NCBI GenBank assembly: GCA_004297235.1
Contig: SCUR01000421.1
Location: 1 to 15,623, forward strand
Length of the DNA: 15,623 nt
Source of the DNA: Candidatus Manganitrophaceae bacterium
GTDB lineage: Bacteria; Nitrospirota; Nitrospiria; SBBL01; Manganitrophaceae
Direction of reading: 5' to 3'
The translations under genes were made by a program, and so were the position numbers. Below the pieces are notes generated by a model. The model made no database searches. It saw nothing but the letters and a program-made list of their open reading frames with translations, and was not told the DNA's origin. How positions within the stretch are numbered: the first letter of the stretch is position 1; each line of letters begins with the position of its first letter. Positions 1-6,324 of the stretch are shown piece by piece.

Positions 1-219
1 CTGACGTCGGCGCTCCTGGTCTTCGTCGATGTGATGAAAGAGATGCCGATTACCCTGATGACCCGCCCCTTCGGCTGGGACACGCTGTCGGTCCGGATTT
101 TCGAGATGACCTCCGAGGGGGAGTGGGAGCGCGCCGCCCTGCCCGCGATGGCGCTCGTTTTAACCGGATTCATTCCGATCTTTTTGCTGAGCCGATATTC
201 CGGAAGGGGAATTCAATGA
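1..219 (+). CDS. fbpB: Ferric iron ABC transporter permease, C-terminal part (5' end outside window)
   Basis: This is the last 72 codons of an inner-membrane permease, read in frame 1 from the window edge to the TGA at 217-219. The segment with VFVDVMKEMPITLMTRPFGWDTL, here split over residues 8-31, is the characteristic cytoplasmic coupling (EAA-type) loop of the Fbp/Sfu ferric permeases. It is followed by the RIFEMTSEGEWERAALP-type stretch and a final membrane helix (about residues 49-66). In the family this subunit passes Fe3+ delivered by a periplasmic binding protein through the inner membrane. The stop overlaps the start of the ATPase gene as ATGA (216-219), so the two are probably translationally coupled. 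The subunit is called from its motif and neighbour; related permeases for other substrates are less likely because of the Fur gene downstream. Confidence 0.85.
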   Translation: MTSALLVFVDVMKEMPITLMTRPFGWDTLSVRIFEMTSEGEWERAALPAMALVLTGFIPIFLLSRYSGRGIQ

Positions 220-1325
220 GTCCCGGCATGGCGACGGTGATCGAGCTGGTCGAAATGACCAAAACCTACCCCGGCGGGAAAATGCCGGCGGTCTATGAGG
301 TCTCATTCAAGATCAACAAAGGCCAAGTGCTGGCGCTTTTGGGGCCCAGCGGAAGCGGGAAAACGACCCTTCTTCGTCTCATTGCCGGATTTGAGACGCC
401 GGATCAAGGGAAAATTTTTTTGAACGGCCAGGAGGTCAGTCATCCGCACTATTGCCTCCCGCCTGAAAAGCGAGGGGTCGGCATGGTCTTTCAAGATTAT
501 GCCCTTTTCCCTCACTTGACGGTCGAGGGAAATGTGTCGTTCGGTCTGGGGGCCCTGCCCCGGGACCTTCGAAGAAAGCGGGTGGGGGAGGTGATCGAGC
601 AGGTGGGATTGACCCCGTTGATCCATCGATACCCTCACGAGCTCTCGGGGGGGCAGCAGCAACGGGTCGCTCTCGCGCGGGCGCTGGCGCCGAATCCGAT
701 CGTCCTCATGCTGGATGAGCCGTTCAGCAATCTCGATCCCGACATGCGCACGCAGATGCGGATGGAAGTGGCGGCCATTTTGCGCCGCACCGGAAGCACC
801 GCCATTCTGGTCACCCACGATCACGAAGAAGCCTTCGCGATGGCCGACAAGGTGGCGGTTCTCAATGCCGGGCGATTGGAGCAGTGCGATCCGCCGGAAT
901 TGGTCTATCACATCCCGGCGACCCCTTTTATCGCCGATTTTGTCGGGCAAGCCGACTTTATTCCGGGCGTGATCCGGGACGGGAAGGTCGTGGCCGAGAT
1001 CGGGATCTTCCCGAACGCCTCTCCTTTCATCGATGGGACCGAAGTGATGGTGATGATCCGTCCGGACGACATCGATTTGGTTCCCCATGAGAAGGGAGCC
1101 GCAACGGTCTTGGGCCGCCAATTCAAGGGATCGGAGAATCTCTACACGATTGCGCTTCCCTCCGGCCAGATTCTCCACAGCAGTCAACATTCTCTGGCGG
1201 TCTATTCCGACCAGACCAAAGTCGACCTCAAGCTGAAGGTCACACACACGGTTCTTTTCAGAAGGGATGATGCATTCTTCGAAAGAGGGGCAACCCACTC
1301 CGAGGGAGGGTGGAAAAATGAGTGA
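216..1325 (+). CDS. fbpC: Ferric iron ABC transporter ATP-binding protein (FbpC type)
   Basis: A 369-residue ATPase that powers the permease encoded just upstream. The start ATG at 216 is chosen because it overlaps the permease stop as ATGA and follows a GGAAGGGG ribosome site; the open frame extends further upstream only inside the permease gene. Visible motifs are Walker A GPSGSGKTT (residues 43-51), Q-loop in VFQDYALFPH, signature LSGGQQQR (143-150), Walker B ending in D167-E168, D-loop SNLD and the switch His201. The region after about residue 240 is a TOBE-like regulatory domain containing VMIRPDDIDL. Length and layout match the CysA/FbpC/PotA group. Substrate assignment to ferric iron rests on the Fbp-like permease and the adjacent Fur regulator, not on the ATPase itself. 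Confidence 0.9.
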   Translation: MSPGMATVIELVEMTKTYPGGKMPAVYEVSFKINKGQVLALLGPSGSGKTTLLRLIAGFETPDQGKIFLNGQEVSHPHYCLPPEKRGVGMVFQDYALFPHLTVEGNVSFGLGALPRDLRRKRVGEVIEQVGLTPLIHRYPHELSGGQQQRVALARALAPNPIVLMLDEPFSNLDPDMRTQMRMEVAAILRRTGSTAILVTHDHEEAFAMADKVAVLNAGRLEQCDPPELVYHIPATPFIADFVGQADFIPGVIRDGKVVAEIGIFPNASPFIDGTEVMVMIRPDDIDLVPHEKGAATVLGRQFKGSENLYTIALPSGQILHSSQHSLAVYSDQTKVDLKLKVTHTVLFRRDDAFFERGATHSEGGWKNE

Positions 1326-1353
1326 AAAAGAGAAGCAGCTTCTTAAAAAAAGC

Positions 1354-1382
1354 TTGACAAGGACGGCGCGCTCTTTTAGGAT
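1354..1382 (+). promoter_or_regulatory. Promoter of fur, inside the downstream end of the iron operon
   Basis: TTGACA at 1354-1359, a 17-base spacer, then TAGGAT at 1377-1382. The -35 is a perfect consensus and the -10 matches at 4 of 6. Transcription would begin near 1389, within the Fur box (1384-1408), so Fur should block its own promoter. The element sits inside the reading frame of the longest possible fur start (1318). Confidence 0.7.
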
Positions 1383-1383
1383 G

Positions 1384-1408
1384 GAGAATGAATTTGATAA
1401 TCATTCTC
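1384..1408 (+). promoter_or_regulatory. Fur box (operator) overlapping the fur transcription start
   Basis: Perfect 8-base inverted arms GAGAATGA (1384-1391) and TCATTCTC (1401-1408) flank a 9-base centre. The segment 1395-1409 matches the 7-1-7 Fur motif (TGATAAT-N-ATTATCA) at 13 of the 14 defined positions, and 1390-1408 matches the classic 19-base iron box at 15 of 19. Its place directly after the -10 hexamer predicts iron-dependent autorepression of fur. Confidence 0.75.
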
Positions 1409-1422
1409 AAAATGGATCCGAA

Positions 1423-1881
1423 ATGAAGAAGGAAGAAACGCTGCTTCAGGAGCATATCGCCAAGCATCATTTGAAAGTGACCAAAGAGCGGAGCGCCATA
1501 TTGCGCGCCTTCATGGAGGCCGAGCGGCACGTCACCGCCGAGGAGCTCTATCGGATGATGAAAGAGAAGCACGCCTCGATCGGACTGGCGACGATTTATC
1601 GGACGCTCAATCTTTTCTGCGAGTGCGGTTTGGCGGAGCAGCGGCAATTCGGTGACGGCCATGCCCGATACGAGTTGACCTACAACGTCAACCACCATGA
1701 TCACCTGGTCTGCACCCAATGCAAGAAAATTATTGAATTTGAGAACCTGGATATCGAGAAGCTTCAGGACAAGGTGGCGAAGGCCCATCGATTTACCGTC
1801 TACAGCCATAAACTGGAGCTCTATGGGCTTTGTGCGGATTGCGCCAAGTCGAACCTTGCTTCAGCAGAAGGGAAGGAATGA
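1423..1881 (+). CDS. fur: Fur-family ferric uptake repressor
   Basis: A 152-residue metal-responsive DNA-binding repressor. The winged-helix domain fills roughly residues 1-85, with LKVTKERSAIL and the recognition region ending IGLATIYRTLNLF. The dimerisation/metal domain follows with N-HHDH (His91, His92, Asp93, His94) and two zinc CxxC pairs, Cys97/Cys100 and Cys137/Cys140. ATG 1423 is chosen because it gives normal Fur length and leaves a promoter and Fur box immediately upstream. ATG 1318 is an alternative: it overlaps the ATPase stop and has a strong GGGAGGG site, adding 35 residues with no Fur homology evident; ATG 1381 lies on the -10. Both forms could be made from different transcripts. 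Position after the Fbp genes supports an iron-sensing role rather than zinc (Zur) or peroxide (PerR). Confidence 0.9.
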   Translation: MKKEETLLQEHIAKHHLKVTKERSAILRAFMEAERHVTAEELYRMMKEKHASIGLATIYRTLNLFCECGLAEQRQFGDGHARYELTYNVNHHDHLVCTQCKKIIEFENLDIEKLQDKVAKAHRFTVYSHKLELYGLCADCAKSNLASAEGKE

Positions 1882-1907
1882 GCCGCATGCCCTCCGACAT
1901 TTCTCGA

Positions 1908-1941
1908 TCCGGACCCTCGCGCGAGAAGGCAACGGTCCGGA
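1908..1941 (+). repeat. Nested inverted repeat after fur (possible RNA hairpin)
   Basis: Outer arms TCCGGACC (1908-1915) and GGTCCGGA (1934-1941) are perfectly complementary, and the loop begins with a second palindrome CTCGCGCGAG (1916-1925). No T-run follows, so it is not a standard intrinsic terminator. It may still end or stabilise the fur transcript. Confidence 0.5.
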
Positions 1942-2041
1942 AGACGGCGCTTCGCTTCTCAATGATTCCGCTCCATCGCGCATCTAAATTCTAGGGCTGC
2001 GCGGGGCTGAGGAGTCCTTTTGGAAAAAGAAAGAACGATGT

Positions 2042-2302
2042 ATGCCGAAAAATGAAGGAAAAATCCTCGCAGAGGATGTACGCTGTCTTTGTGGAAGTTT
2101 GGTCGCGAAGATCAGCAAGAATGGAATTGAATTAAAGTGCCGCCGTTGTAAACGGGTGGCGTTGATCCCACTTTCAAAAAAGGAGCAGGTCGCGCTTGAA
2201 GAGAATGATCCTGGTGTTTTCCGCTATCATCTTACTTTTGATCATCCACCGCTCGAGCAACGGAGCCGATCCAATGCCTCAAGCGCTTCGGGTGGAGATT
2301 AA
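2042..2302 (+). CDS. Small Com-like zinc-ribbon protein, function unknown
   Basis: An 86-residue open frame whose first half carries a zinc-ribbon signature: Cys15-x-Cys17, then Cys33-x-x-Cys36 followed by Lys-Arg. The layout RCxCGsLvAKi...giElKCRRCKR resembles the Com family of small zinc-finger proteins first known from phage Mu, which bind RNA or DNA. Residues from about 52 to the end lie over the start of the cupredoxin gene in another frame (2196-2302) and look unconstrained (Ser- and Arg-rich), so the protein's conserved part is probably only the first 50 residues. No strong ribosome site precedes ATG 2042. Its role is unknown; zinc or redox sensing, or RNA binding, are guesses. Confidence 0.6.
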   Translation: MPKNEGKILAEDVRCLCGSLVAKISKNGIELKCRRCKRVALIPLSKKEQVALEENDPGVFRYHLTFDHPPLEQRSRSNASSASGGD

Positions 2303-2603
2303 CGAATTCCGCTTTACGATGGACCGGTTCTCGCTGGAAGGGGAGCGGCCGGTCGTCTTAACGCTTGTGAACAACGGCAAGATGCAGCACGAATTCGCCA
2401 GCGATCTTTTCGCAGGCGGGGACGCCGAAGTCGAATTAGACGGTGTGATTGTCGGAGGGAAACAGATCGAAGAGGTGGAGCTGGCCCCCGGCAAAAGTGT
2501 CAAGGTGACATTCACCCCGCAAAAAAAAGGAAAAGTCGATTTTATCTGTGATCTACCCGGTCACCGCGAAAAAGGGATGATCGGATCTGTTTCGGTCCGG
2601 TAA
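2196..2603 (+). CDS. Exported cupredoxin (type-1 copper protein)
   Basis: A 135-residue periplasmic blue-copper-type electron carrier. The start is TTG 2196, preceded by AGGAGCAGG (2181-2189); ATG 2205 is a second choice. Residues 1-24 form a Sec signal (MKRM then a run of Ile/Leu, ending SSNGA); a plastocyanin-like beta domain follows. The likely copper ligands are His65 (in MQHEF) and the C-terminal loop Cys118-x4-His123-x4-Met128, the normal type-1 set, so it should bind one copper and move single electrons. The region between Ala24 and the fold is short. It overlaps the zinc-ribbon frame by 107 bases. Together with the porin and the flavin protein downstream it suggests a periplasmic redox chain; its partner is not known. 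Confidence 0.85.
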   Translation: MKRMILVFSAIILLLIIHRSSNGADPMPQALRVEINEFRFTMDRFSLEGERPVVLTLVNNGKMQHEFASDLFAGGDAEVELDGVIVGGKQIEEVELAPGKSVKVTFTPQKKGKVDFICDLPGHREKGMIGSVSVR

Positions 2604-2711
2604 ATCCGGGTCATTGTGTCGCTGTCAGGGACGGCCGACATCTTTAACAAAGGCCAGAGGTCATTTTCAGAACCCCGCGCCATTAATCACTCAGCTGATC
2701 AGGAGGAATGA

Positions 2712-3911
2712 ATGAAGAGGGGTTTTATCGCTCTGGTTCAAGGGGTATTGTTGTCATTGATTATTTTTTCCGGGACGGAAGTATCGGCCGAAACGGGCCG
2801 GGAGACGCATGGGCAAGAGGGGGAGGGTCTTCCCGCCGAGCCGGGCGAAGCCGGATCGGATCCTAAAATCTCATTCCATGGCTATGGGGAGTTTCACTAT
2901 AACAATCCCGTCGTAGAGGGGACAGGCCTTCCCGACGAAGATCTTCTGCCGACGCTTGACTTCCATCGGTTGGTGTTGGGATGGTCCTACTATTACAACG
3001 ACCGGCTCAGTCTCCATGCAGAGATCGACTACGAACATGCGGCCCAGGAGCTGGAATTAGAGTTCGCCTATATCGATTATCTGATCACCGATGCGATCAA
3101 TGTCCGGGCCGGCAGCATGTTGATGCCGGTGGGACCGTTGAATGAATTCCATGAGCCGACCCTTTTCTACAGCGTGGAGCGTCCTTATGTCCAGCGGACG
3201 ATTATCCCCACCACCTGGAGCTCCGGCGGGTTCGGATTCTTCGGCCAGCCGCTCCAGGGAGTCAGCTACCGGATCTACTTTGTCGAAGGGTTGGATGCGA
3301 CCGGTTTTTCGGAAAACGGGATTCGGGGCGGCCGACAAGTTCTCTTCGAGGATGAGAATCATGCGGTCAACTTCGGCGGCGTCGGCCGGATCGAATATAC
3401 CGGGCTGCCCGGTTTTGTGGTCGGCGCGTCTCTTTTCAGCGCGGGGGCCGGTCAGGGCACCCCGGGTCTCGGAAATGCGCGGGTCACGCTTTGGGATGCC
3501 GATCTTCGATACCGCATTCGCGGTTTTGATGTGGGGGCGCTTTACGCCCAGAGCCGCGTCCGGGGGGCCGGTGAAATCAGCGATCTGATTCGTCTCGATC
3601 CCGATCGCGCCGAAGAGACGGTCGGGTCGGAGCAGATCGGCTGGTATGTCGAGGGGGCGTATCATCTGGCCTCTTTAACGCAATCACAATACGACTGGGT
3701 TCCCTTTATTCGCTATGAAAGGATTGATACGCAAGCGTCGGTCCCGTCGGGATTTGTAAAGAACCCCGCGACCGATCTGAAAGTGATTACCTACGGTCTG
3801 GCTTTCTATCCTCATCCCGATGTGGCGGTCAAAGTAGACCGAGAGCGGTGGGACGATGAGGCCGGCGGCGACGGCAACCGCACCAATGCGGCTCTTGCAT
3901 TCATGTTTTAA
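2712..3911 (+). CDS. Outer-membrane porin-like beta-barrel protein
   Basis: A 399-residue protein with a signal peptide (cleavage likely after Ala26 in EVSA), an acidic Glu/Gly linker to about residue 55, and then repeated amphipathic strands rich in Tyr, Phe and Gly. The chain ends in an aromatic Phe (ALAFMF), typical of outer-membrane barrels recognised by the BAM machinery. The general look fits the phosphate-selective porin O/P-like group, but the substrate cannot be read from sequence. An AGGAGG site (2701-2706) lies five bases before ATG 2712. It stands between the cupredoxin and the ApbE/FMN-binding gene, so it may be the outer-membrane pore of the same module, for a metal, an anion or electron-transfer contact. 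Confidence 0.75.
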   Translation: MKRGFIALVQGVLLSLIIFSGTEVSAETGRETHGQEGEGLPAEPGEAGSDPKISFHGYGEFHYNNPVVEGTGLPDEDLLPTLDFHRLVLGWSYYYNDRLSLHAEIDYEHAAQELELEFAYIDYLITDAINVRAGSMLMPVGPLNEFHEPTLFYSVERPYVQRTIIPTTWSSGGFGFFGQPLQGVSYRIYFVEGLDATGFSENGIRGGRQVLFEDENHAVNFGGVGRIEYTGLPGFVVGASLFSAGAGQGTPGLGNARVTLWDADLRYRIRGFDVGALYAQSRVRGAGEISDLIRLDPDRAEETVGSEQIGWYVEGAYHLASLTQSQYDWVPFIRYERIDTQASVPSGFVKNPATDLKVITYGLAFYPHPDVAVKVDRERWDDEAGGDGNRTNAALAFMF

Positions 3912-3946
3912 CCGTAGCGATTGAAAGAGGAGAGCAATCCGAAGAG

Positions 3947-3975
3947 GGAAGGGCGACCTCGTGGGTCGCCCTTCC
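3947..3975 (+). terminator. Strong stem-loop after the porin gene, without T-run
   Basis: Perfect 12-base arms GGAAGGGCGACC (3947-3958) and GGTCGCCCTTCC (3964-3975) with a 5-base loop. It starts 36 bases after the porin stop. No T-tract follows on either strand, so it may be a Rho-assisted terminator, an attenuator or a 3' stabiliser rather than a classic intrinsic terminator. Confidence 0.5.
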
Positions 3976-3999
3976 TGCGTTGGGAGCTTCAGATCATCT

Positions 4000-5535
4000 A
4001 TGAACGAGTGTTATCGACGCATCCGATACCTGATGGGATCTTTCTTTGAGGTGACGGCCTATGGAGAGAAGGAGTCCTGCGCGAAGGGGGTGATCGCCGC
4101 CTTTACGGAGATTGCGCGCGTCGAGCGGCTGTTGAGCGTCTATCGTCCCCAGAGCGATCTTGCCCGCCTCAACGCGTATCGAAAGGGAGGAACGCTCTCG
4201 GTCGATCCGGAGCTCTTTGAGGTCTTGGCCCAGTCAATCCTCTATTCCGAGAAAAGCGGCTGGGCCTTTGATCCGACGGCGGCGCCGCTGATCCGGCTCT
4301 GGGGATTTGGCCCGGGCGGAGAACGGTCCATCCCCCCTGAGAAGGAGGAGATTGCCGCTCTTCTCGATCGGATCGGCTTTCAACACGTTCGGCTCGCTTC
4401 CGGGCAGATCGAGCTGTTGAAAGAAGGAATGGAAATCAACCTGGGGGGGATCGGAAAGGGGTACGCGATCGACCGGGCCGTCGAAAAGCTGCGGGAACAG
4501 GGGATCACTCAGGCGATGATCAGCTGCGGAAGCACGATCTACGCCCTGGGGGCCCCGCCCGATCAAAAAGGTTGGCGGATCGATCTCCAGCATCCGAGGC
4601 GGGAGGAAGGGCGAATCGGCACGGTTTATCTGTGCAACCAGGCGCTCTCCACGTCGGGCGATTACGAAAAATATTTTATCTTCGAGGGGCGGCGCTTCAG
4701 CCATTTGATCGATCCGAGAACGGGGTGCCCCGCAGAAGGGATCGCCGGCGTCAGTGTGATCGCCTCCACCGCCATGGAAGCCGATGCCCTCTCCACGGCC
4801 GTATTCGTTTTGGGGAAACCGGCCGGACAAGTTTTTCTAAAACGCTTTCCCGGGGCGGAGGGATTGATCGTTGAGGAGGAGAGGGACAAGGAGCTCTCAT
4901 TTCATCGGACCGAAGGATGGGAGCGTTCTCCGGCGGGCCCATCCTTCAGCCGAAGGCGATTCCTTGCCCTTGCTTCCATGGCGATGATCGCCCTTTTTCT
5001 CCCGATCCAGGCAGAGGCGGCGGTGGTCTACCTCACCGAGGAAGAGGCGCTCCGCAAGATGATGCCGGAGGCCGACCGTTTTGATCCTCATCCGGTCGAC
5101 CTCTCTGCCGATCAACTTGCAGAGGCGCAGAAACTGGCGGGGAGAGCCTTTCGGGAGGACGATTATCGTTTTTGGGTCGGACGAAAAGGAGAGGAAGCGG
5201 TCGGTTATGCCGCCTTGCTGGAGGTCGTCGGCAAAGAGCGGCCGATCACGTTTTTAATTGGAATCCGCCCCGACGGAGAGATTAGGGGGGTCGAGGTGCT
5301 GGTCTATCGAGAATCAAGGGGCTCTGAGATCCGCAATCCGCGATTCATGGCGCAGTTTGTTAAAAAGAAGATCGACAATCCGCTGCGATTAGGAGACGAT
5401 GTCGAATCGATCAGCGGCGCCACCCTCTCGTCGCGGGCGGCGACCTATGCGGTTCGAAAGGCGCTGGCGATTTTCGAGGTGGTTTTTAAGAAGAGAGCGG
5501 ATCGTCACGAGGCGGTCGGTTCTCCTTTTCATTGA
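4000..5535 (+). CDS. ApbE flavin transferase fused to a Tat-exported FMN-binding domain
   Basis: A 511-residue two-part protein. Residues about 5-300 are an ApbE-type FAD:protein FMN transferase, with GGIGKGYAID (149-158), TSGDY (218-222), SHLIDPRTG (234-242) and the metal-site region EADALST (Asp262, Thr266). A twin-arginine signal follows in mid-chain: SRRRFL (317-322), a hydrophobic stretch and AEA near 338-340. Residues about 345-511 are an FMN-binding domain with the flavinylation motif SGAT, acceptor Thr475. ApbE attaches FMN to that Thr in target proteins, so this chain carries enzyme and substrate together. ATG 4000 is preferred to the GTG at 3961, which lies inside the stem-loop. Oddities: the usual GGN/GGD loop reads CGST, and the enzyme part has no signal of its own. 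An internal TTG start (4864) for the second part is possible. Confidence 0.85.
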   Translation: MNECYRRIRYLMGSFFEVTAYGEKESCAKGVIAAFTEIARVERLLSVYRPQSDLARLNAYRKGGTLSVDPELFEVLAQSILYSEKSGWAFDPTAAPLIRLWGFGPGGERSIPPEKEEIAALLDRIGFQHVRLASGQIELLKEGMEINLGGIGKGYAIDRAVEKLREQGITQAMISCGSTIYALGAPPDQKGWRIDLQHPRREEGRIGTVYLCNQALSTSGDYEKYFIFEGRRFSHLIDPRTGCPAEGIAGVSVIASTAMEADALSTAVFVLGKPAGQVFLKRFPGAEGLIVEEERDKELSFHRTEGWERSPAGPSFSRRRFLALASMAMIALFLPIQAEAAVVYLTEEEALRKMMPEADRFDPHPVDLSADQLAEAQKLAGRAFREDDYRFWVGRKGEEAVGYAALLEVVGKERPITFLIGIRPDGEIRGVEVLVYRESRGSEIRNPRFMAQFVKKKIDNPLRLGDDVESISGATLSSRAATYAVRKALAIFEVVFKKRADRHEAVGSPFH

Positions 5536-5562
5536 TCGAGGGACGATCGCGCAGGAAATGGA

Positions 5563-6102
5563 TTGAAGAATTTCACCCGACAAGAGAGCTGGCTGTCGAA
5601 ATCGTCCTTGGAGATCCGGCTGATCTATACCCTCTTCATTGCCTTTGCCTTGGCCGGGCATCTCAGCTTTGTTCTCATTTCCATCTCCCGAGTCGGTCCG
5701 ACGTATGACAAGATCGTGCAGCATTACCGGGGCGGGGAGGGTGCCGAAGCGGGCGAGAAGGGGGAGATGTCTTTCCCAAAGGAGTTTCCGGAGCTCCTCG
5801 AAGTGACTCATTTCCATGCCTATATCGAGGGAATCGTTCTTCTCGTCTTGGCGCATCTGTTCGCCGGTGTTCCGCTTCCGCGAGGATGGAAGTTGGGGAC
5901 CATCGGCCTCTCTTTTGGAAGCACGTTTCTCGATCTTGCCTCGCCTTGGCTCATCCGGTATCTCTCTCCCCAGGCGGCCTCTCTCCAGATCGCCGCGTGG
6001 ATGGGGATGGGGGTGAGCTACCTTCCGCTCACATTATTGCCGGTTTATTTTCTTTGGAAGCGTCCTCACGATAAAGAGGGTCGGAAAAAGAAGGGACATT
6101 GA
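5563..6102 (+). CDS. Four-helix membrane protein, candidate redox partner of the flavin protein
   Basis: A 179-residue protein starting at TTG 5563, 27 bases after the ApbE/FMN-binding stop, with GCAGGA (5551-5556) as ribosome site; the nearer ATG (5558) runs into a stop after two codons. Four membrane helices are visible at about residues 20-42, 86-105, 111-134 and 141-164, with a charged soluble loop (about 45-80) between the first two. Histidines occur in or near helices 1 and 2 (GHLSF, THFHAY, AHLFA), which would suit b-type heme binding, though no known heme signature is recognised. I do not recognise the family. Its place at the end of the operon suggests a membrane electron donor or acceptor for the FMN domain. 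Confidence 0.7.
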   Translation: MKNFTRQESWLSKSSLEIRLIYTLFIAFALAGHLSFVLISISRVGPTYDKIVQHYRGGEGAEAGEKGEMSFPKEFPELLEVTHFHAYIEGIVLLVLAHLFAGVPLPRGWKLGTIGLSFGSTFLDLASPWLIRYLSPQAASLQIAAWMGMGVSYLPLTLLPVYFLWKRPHDKEGRKKKGH

Positions 6103-6142
6103 TCCCCGCATTCCGCGAAGGATGGAAAGGTGAACTGTCGCA

Positions 6143-6159
6143 TTTTTGATTCGGCGGTT
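6143..6159 (+). repeat. 17-base direct repeat, copy 1 (upstream of tRNA-Val)
   Basis: TTTTTGATTCGGCGGTT occurs here and, identically, at 6961-6977 upstream of the M48 peptidase gene. In this copy it ends at the first two bases of the tRNA promoter -35. Confidence 0.75.
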
Positions 6160-6187
6160 GACAGCGAAGGGATTATTTGTTTAAGAT
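6158..6187 (+). promoter_or_regulatory. Promoter of tRNA-Val
   Basis: TTGACA at 6158-6163, an 18-base spacer and TAAGAT at 6182-6187, giving a start near 6194, about ten bases before the mature tRNA 5' end. Confidence 0.65.
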
Positions 6188-6203
6188 GAGCATCCGACCC
6201 ATC

Positions 6204-6278
6204 GGGCGATTAGCTCAGTGGTAGAGCGCTTCCTTCACACGGAAGAGGCCGCTGGTTCAATCCCAGCATCGCCTACCA
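6204..6278 (+). tRNA. tRNA-Val, anticodon CAC
   Basis: A 75-base cloverleaf with encoded CCA (6276-6278). Acceptor strands are 6204-6210 and 6268-6274, D-stem GCTC/GAGC, anticodon stem CTTCC/GGAAG (6229-6233, 6241-6245) around loop TTCACAC, so the anticodon is CAC (6236-6238), reading GTG valine codons. T-stem GCTGG/CCAGC holds loop TTCAATC. The first acceptor pair is G6204 with T6274, a G:U wobble instead of the usual G:C. Confidence 0.95.
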
Positions 6279-6324
6279 ATTTCTCTCTTCATACCCGTCG
6301 AACCAACCCTCCATACGATTCCGA

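Noticed and set aside
303..1298. Long minus-strand open frame of 331 codons
   Set aside because: It is antisense to the FbpC ATPase, which has complete ABC motifs; the minus-strand product has low-complexity His/Arg/Asp content.
3057..3665. Minus-strand frame of 202 codons
   Set aside because: Antisense shadow of the porin gene with no recognisable domain.
3961..3999. GTG start of a longer apbE-fusion frame
   Set aside because: It lies in the right arm and loop of the 12-base stem-loop, has no ribosome site, and the added residues have no ApbE character; ATG 4000 is used.
6279..6324. Second tRNA or terminator after tRNA-Val
   Set aside because: No cloverleaf, hairpin or T-run can be drawn in these 46 bases.
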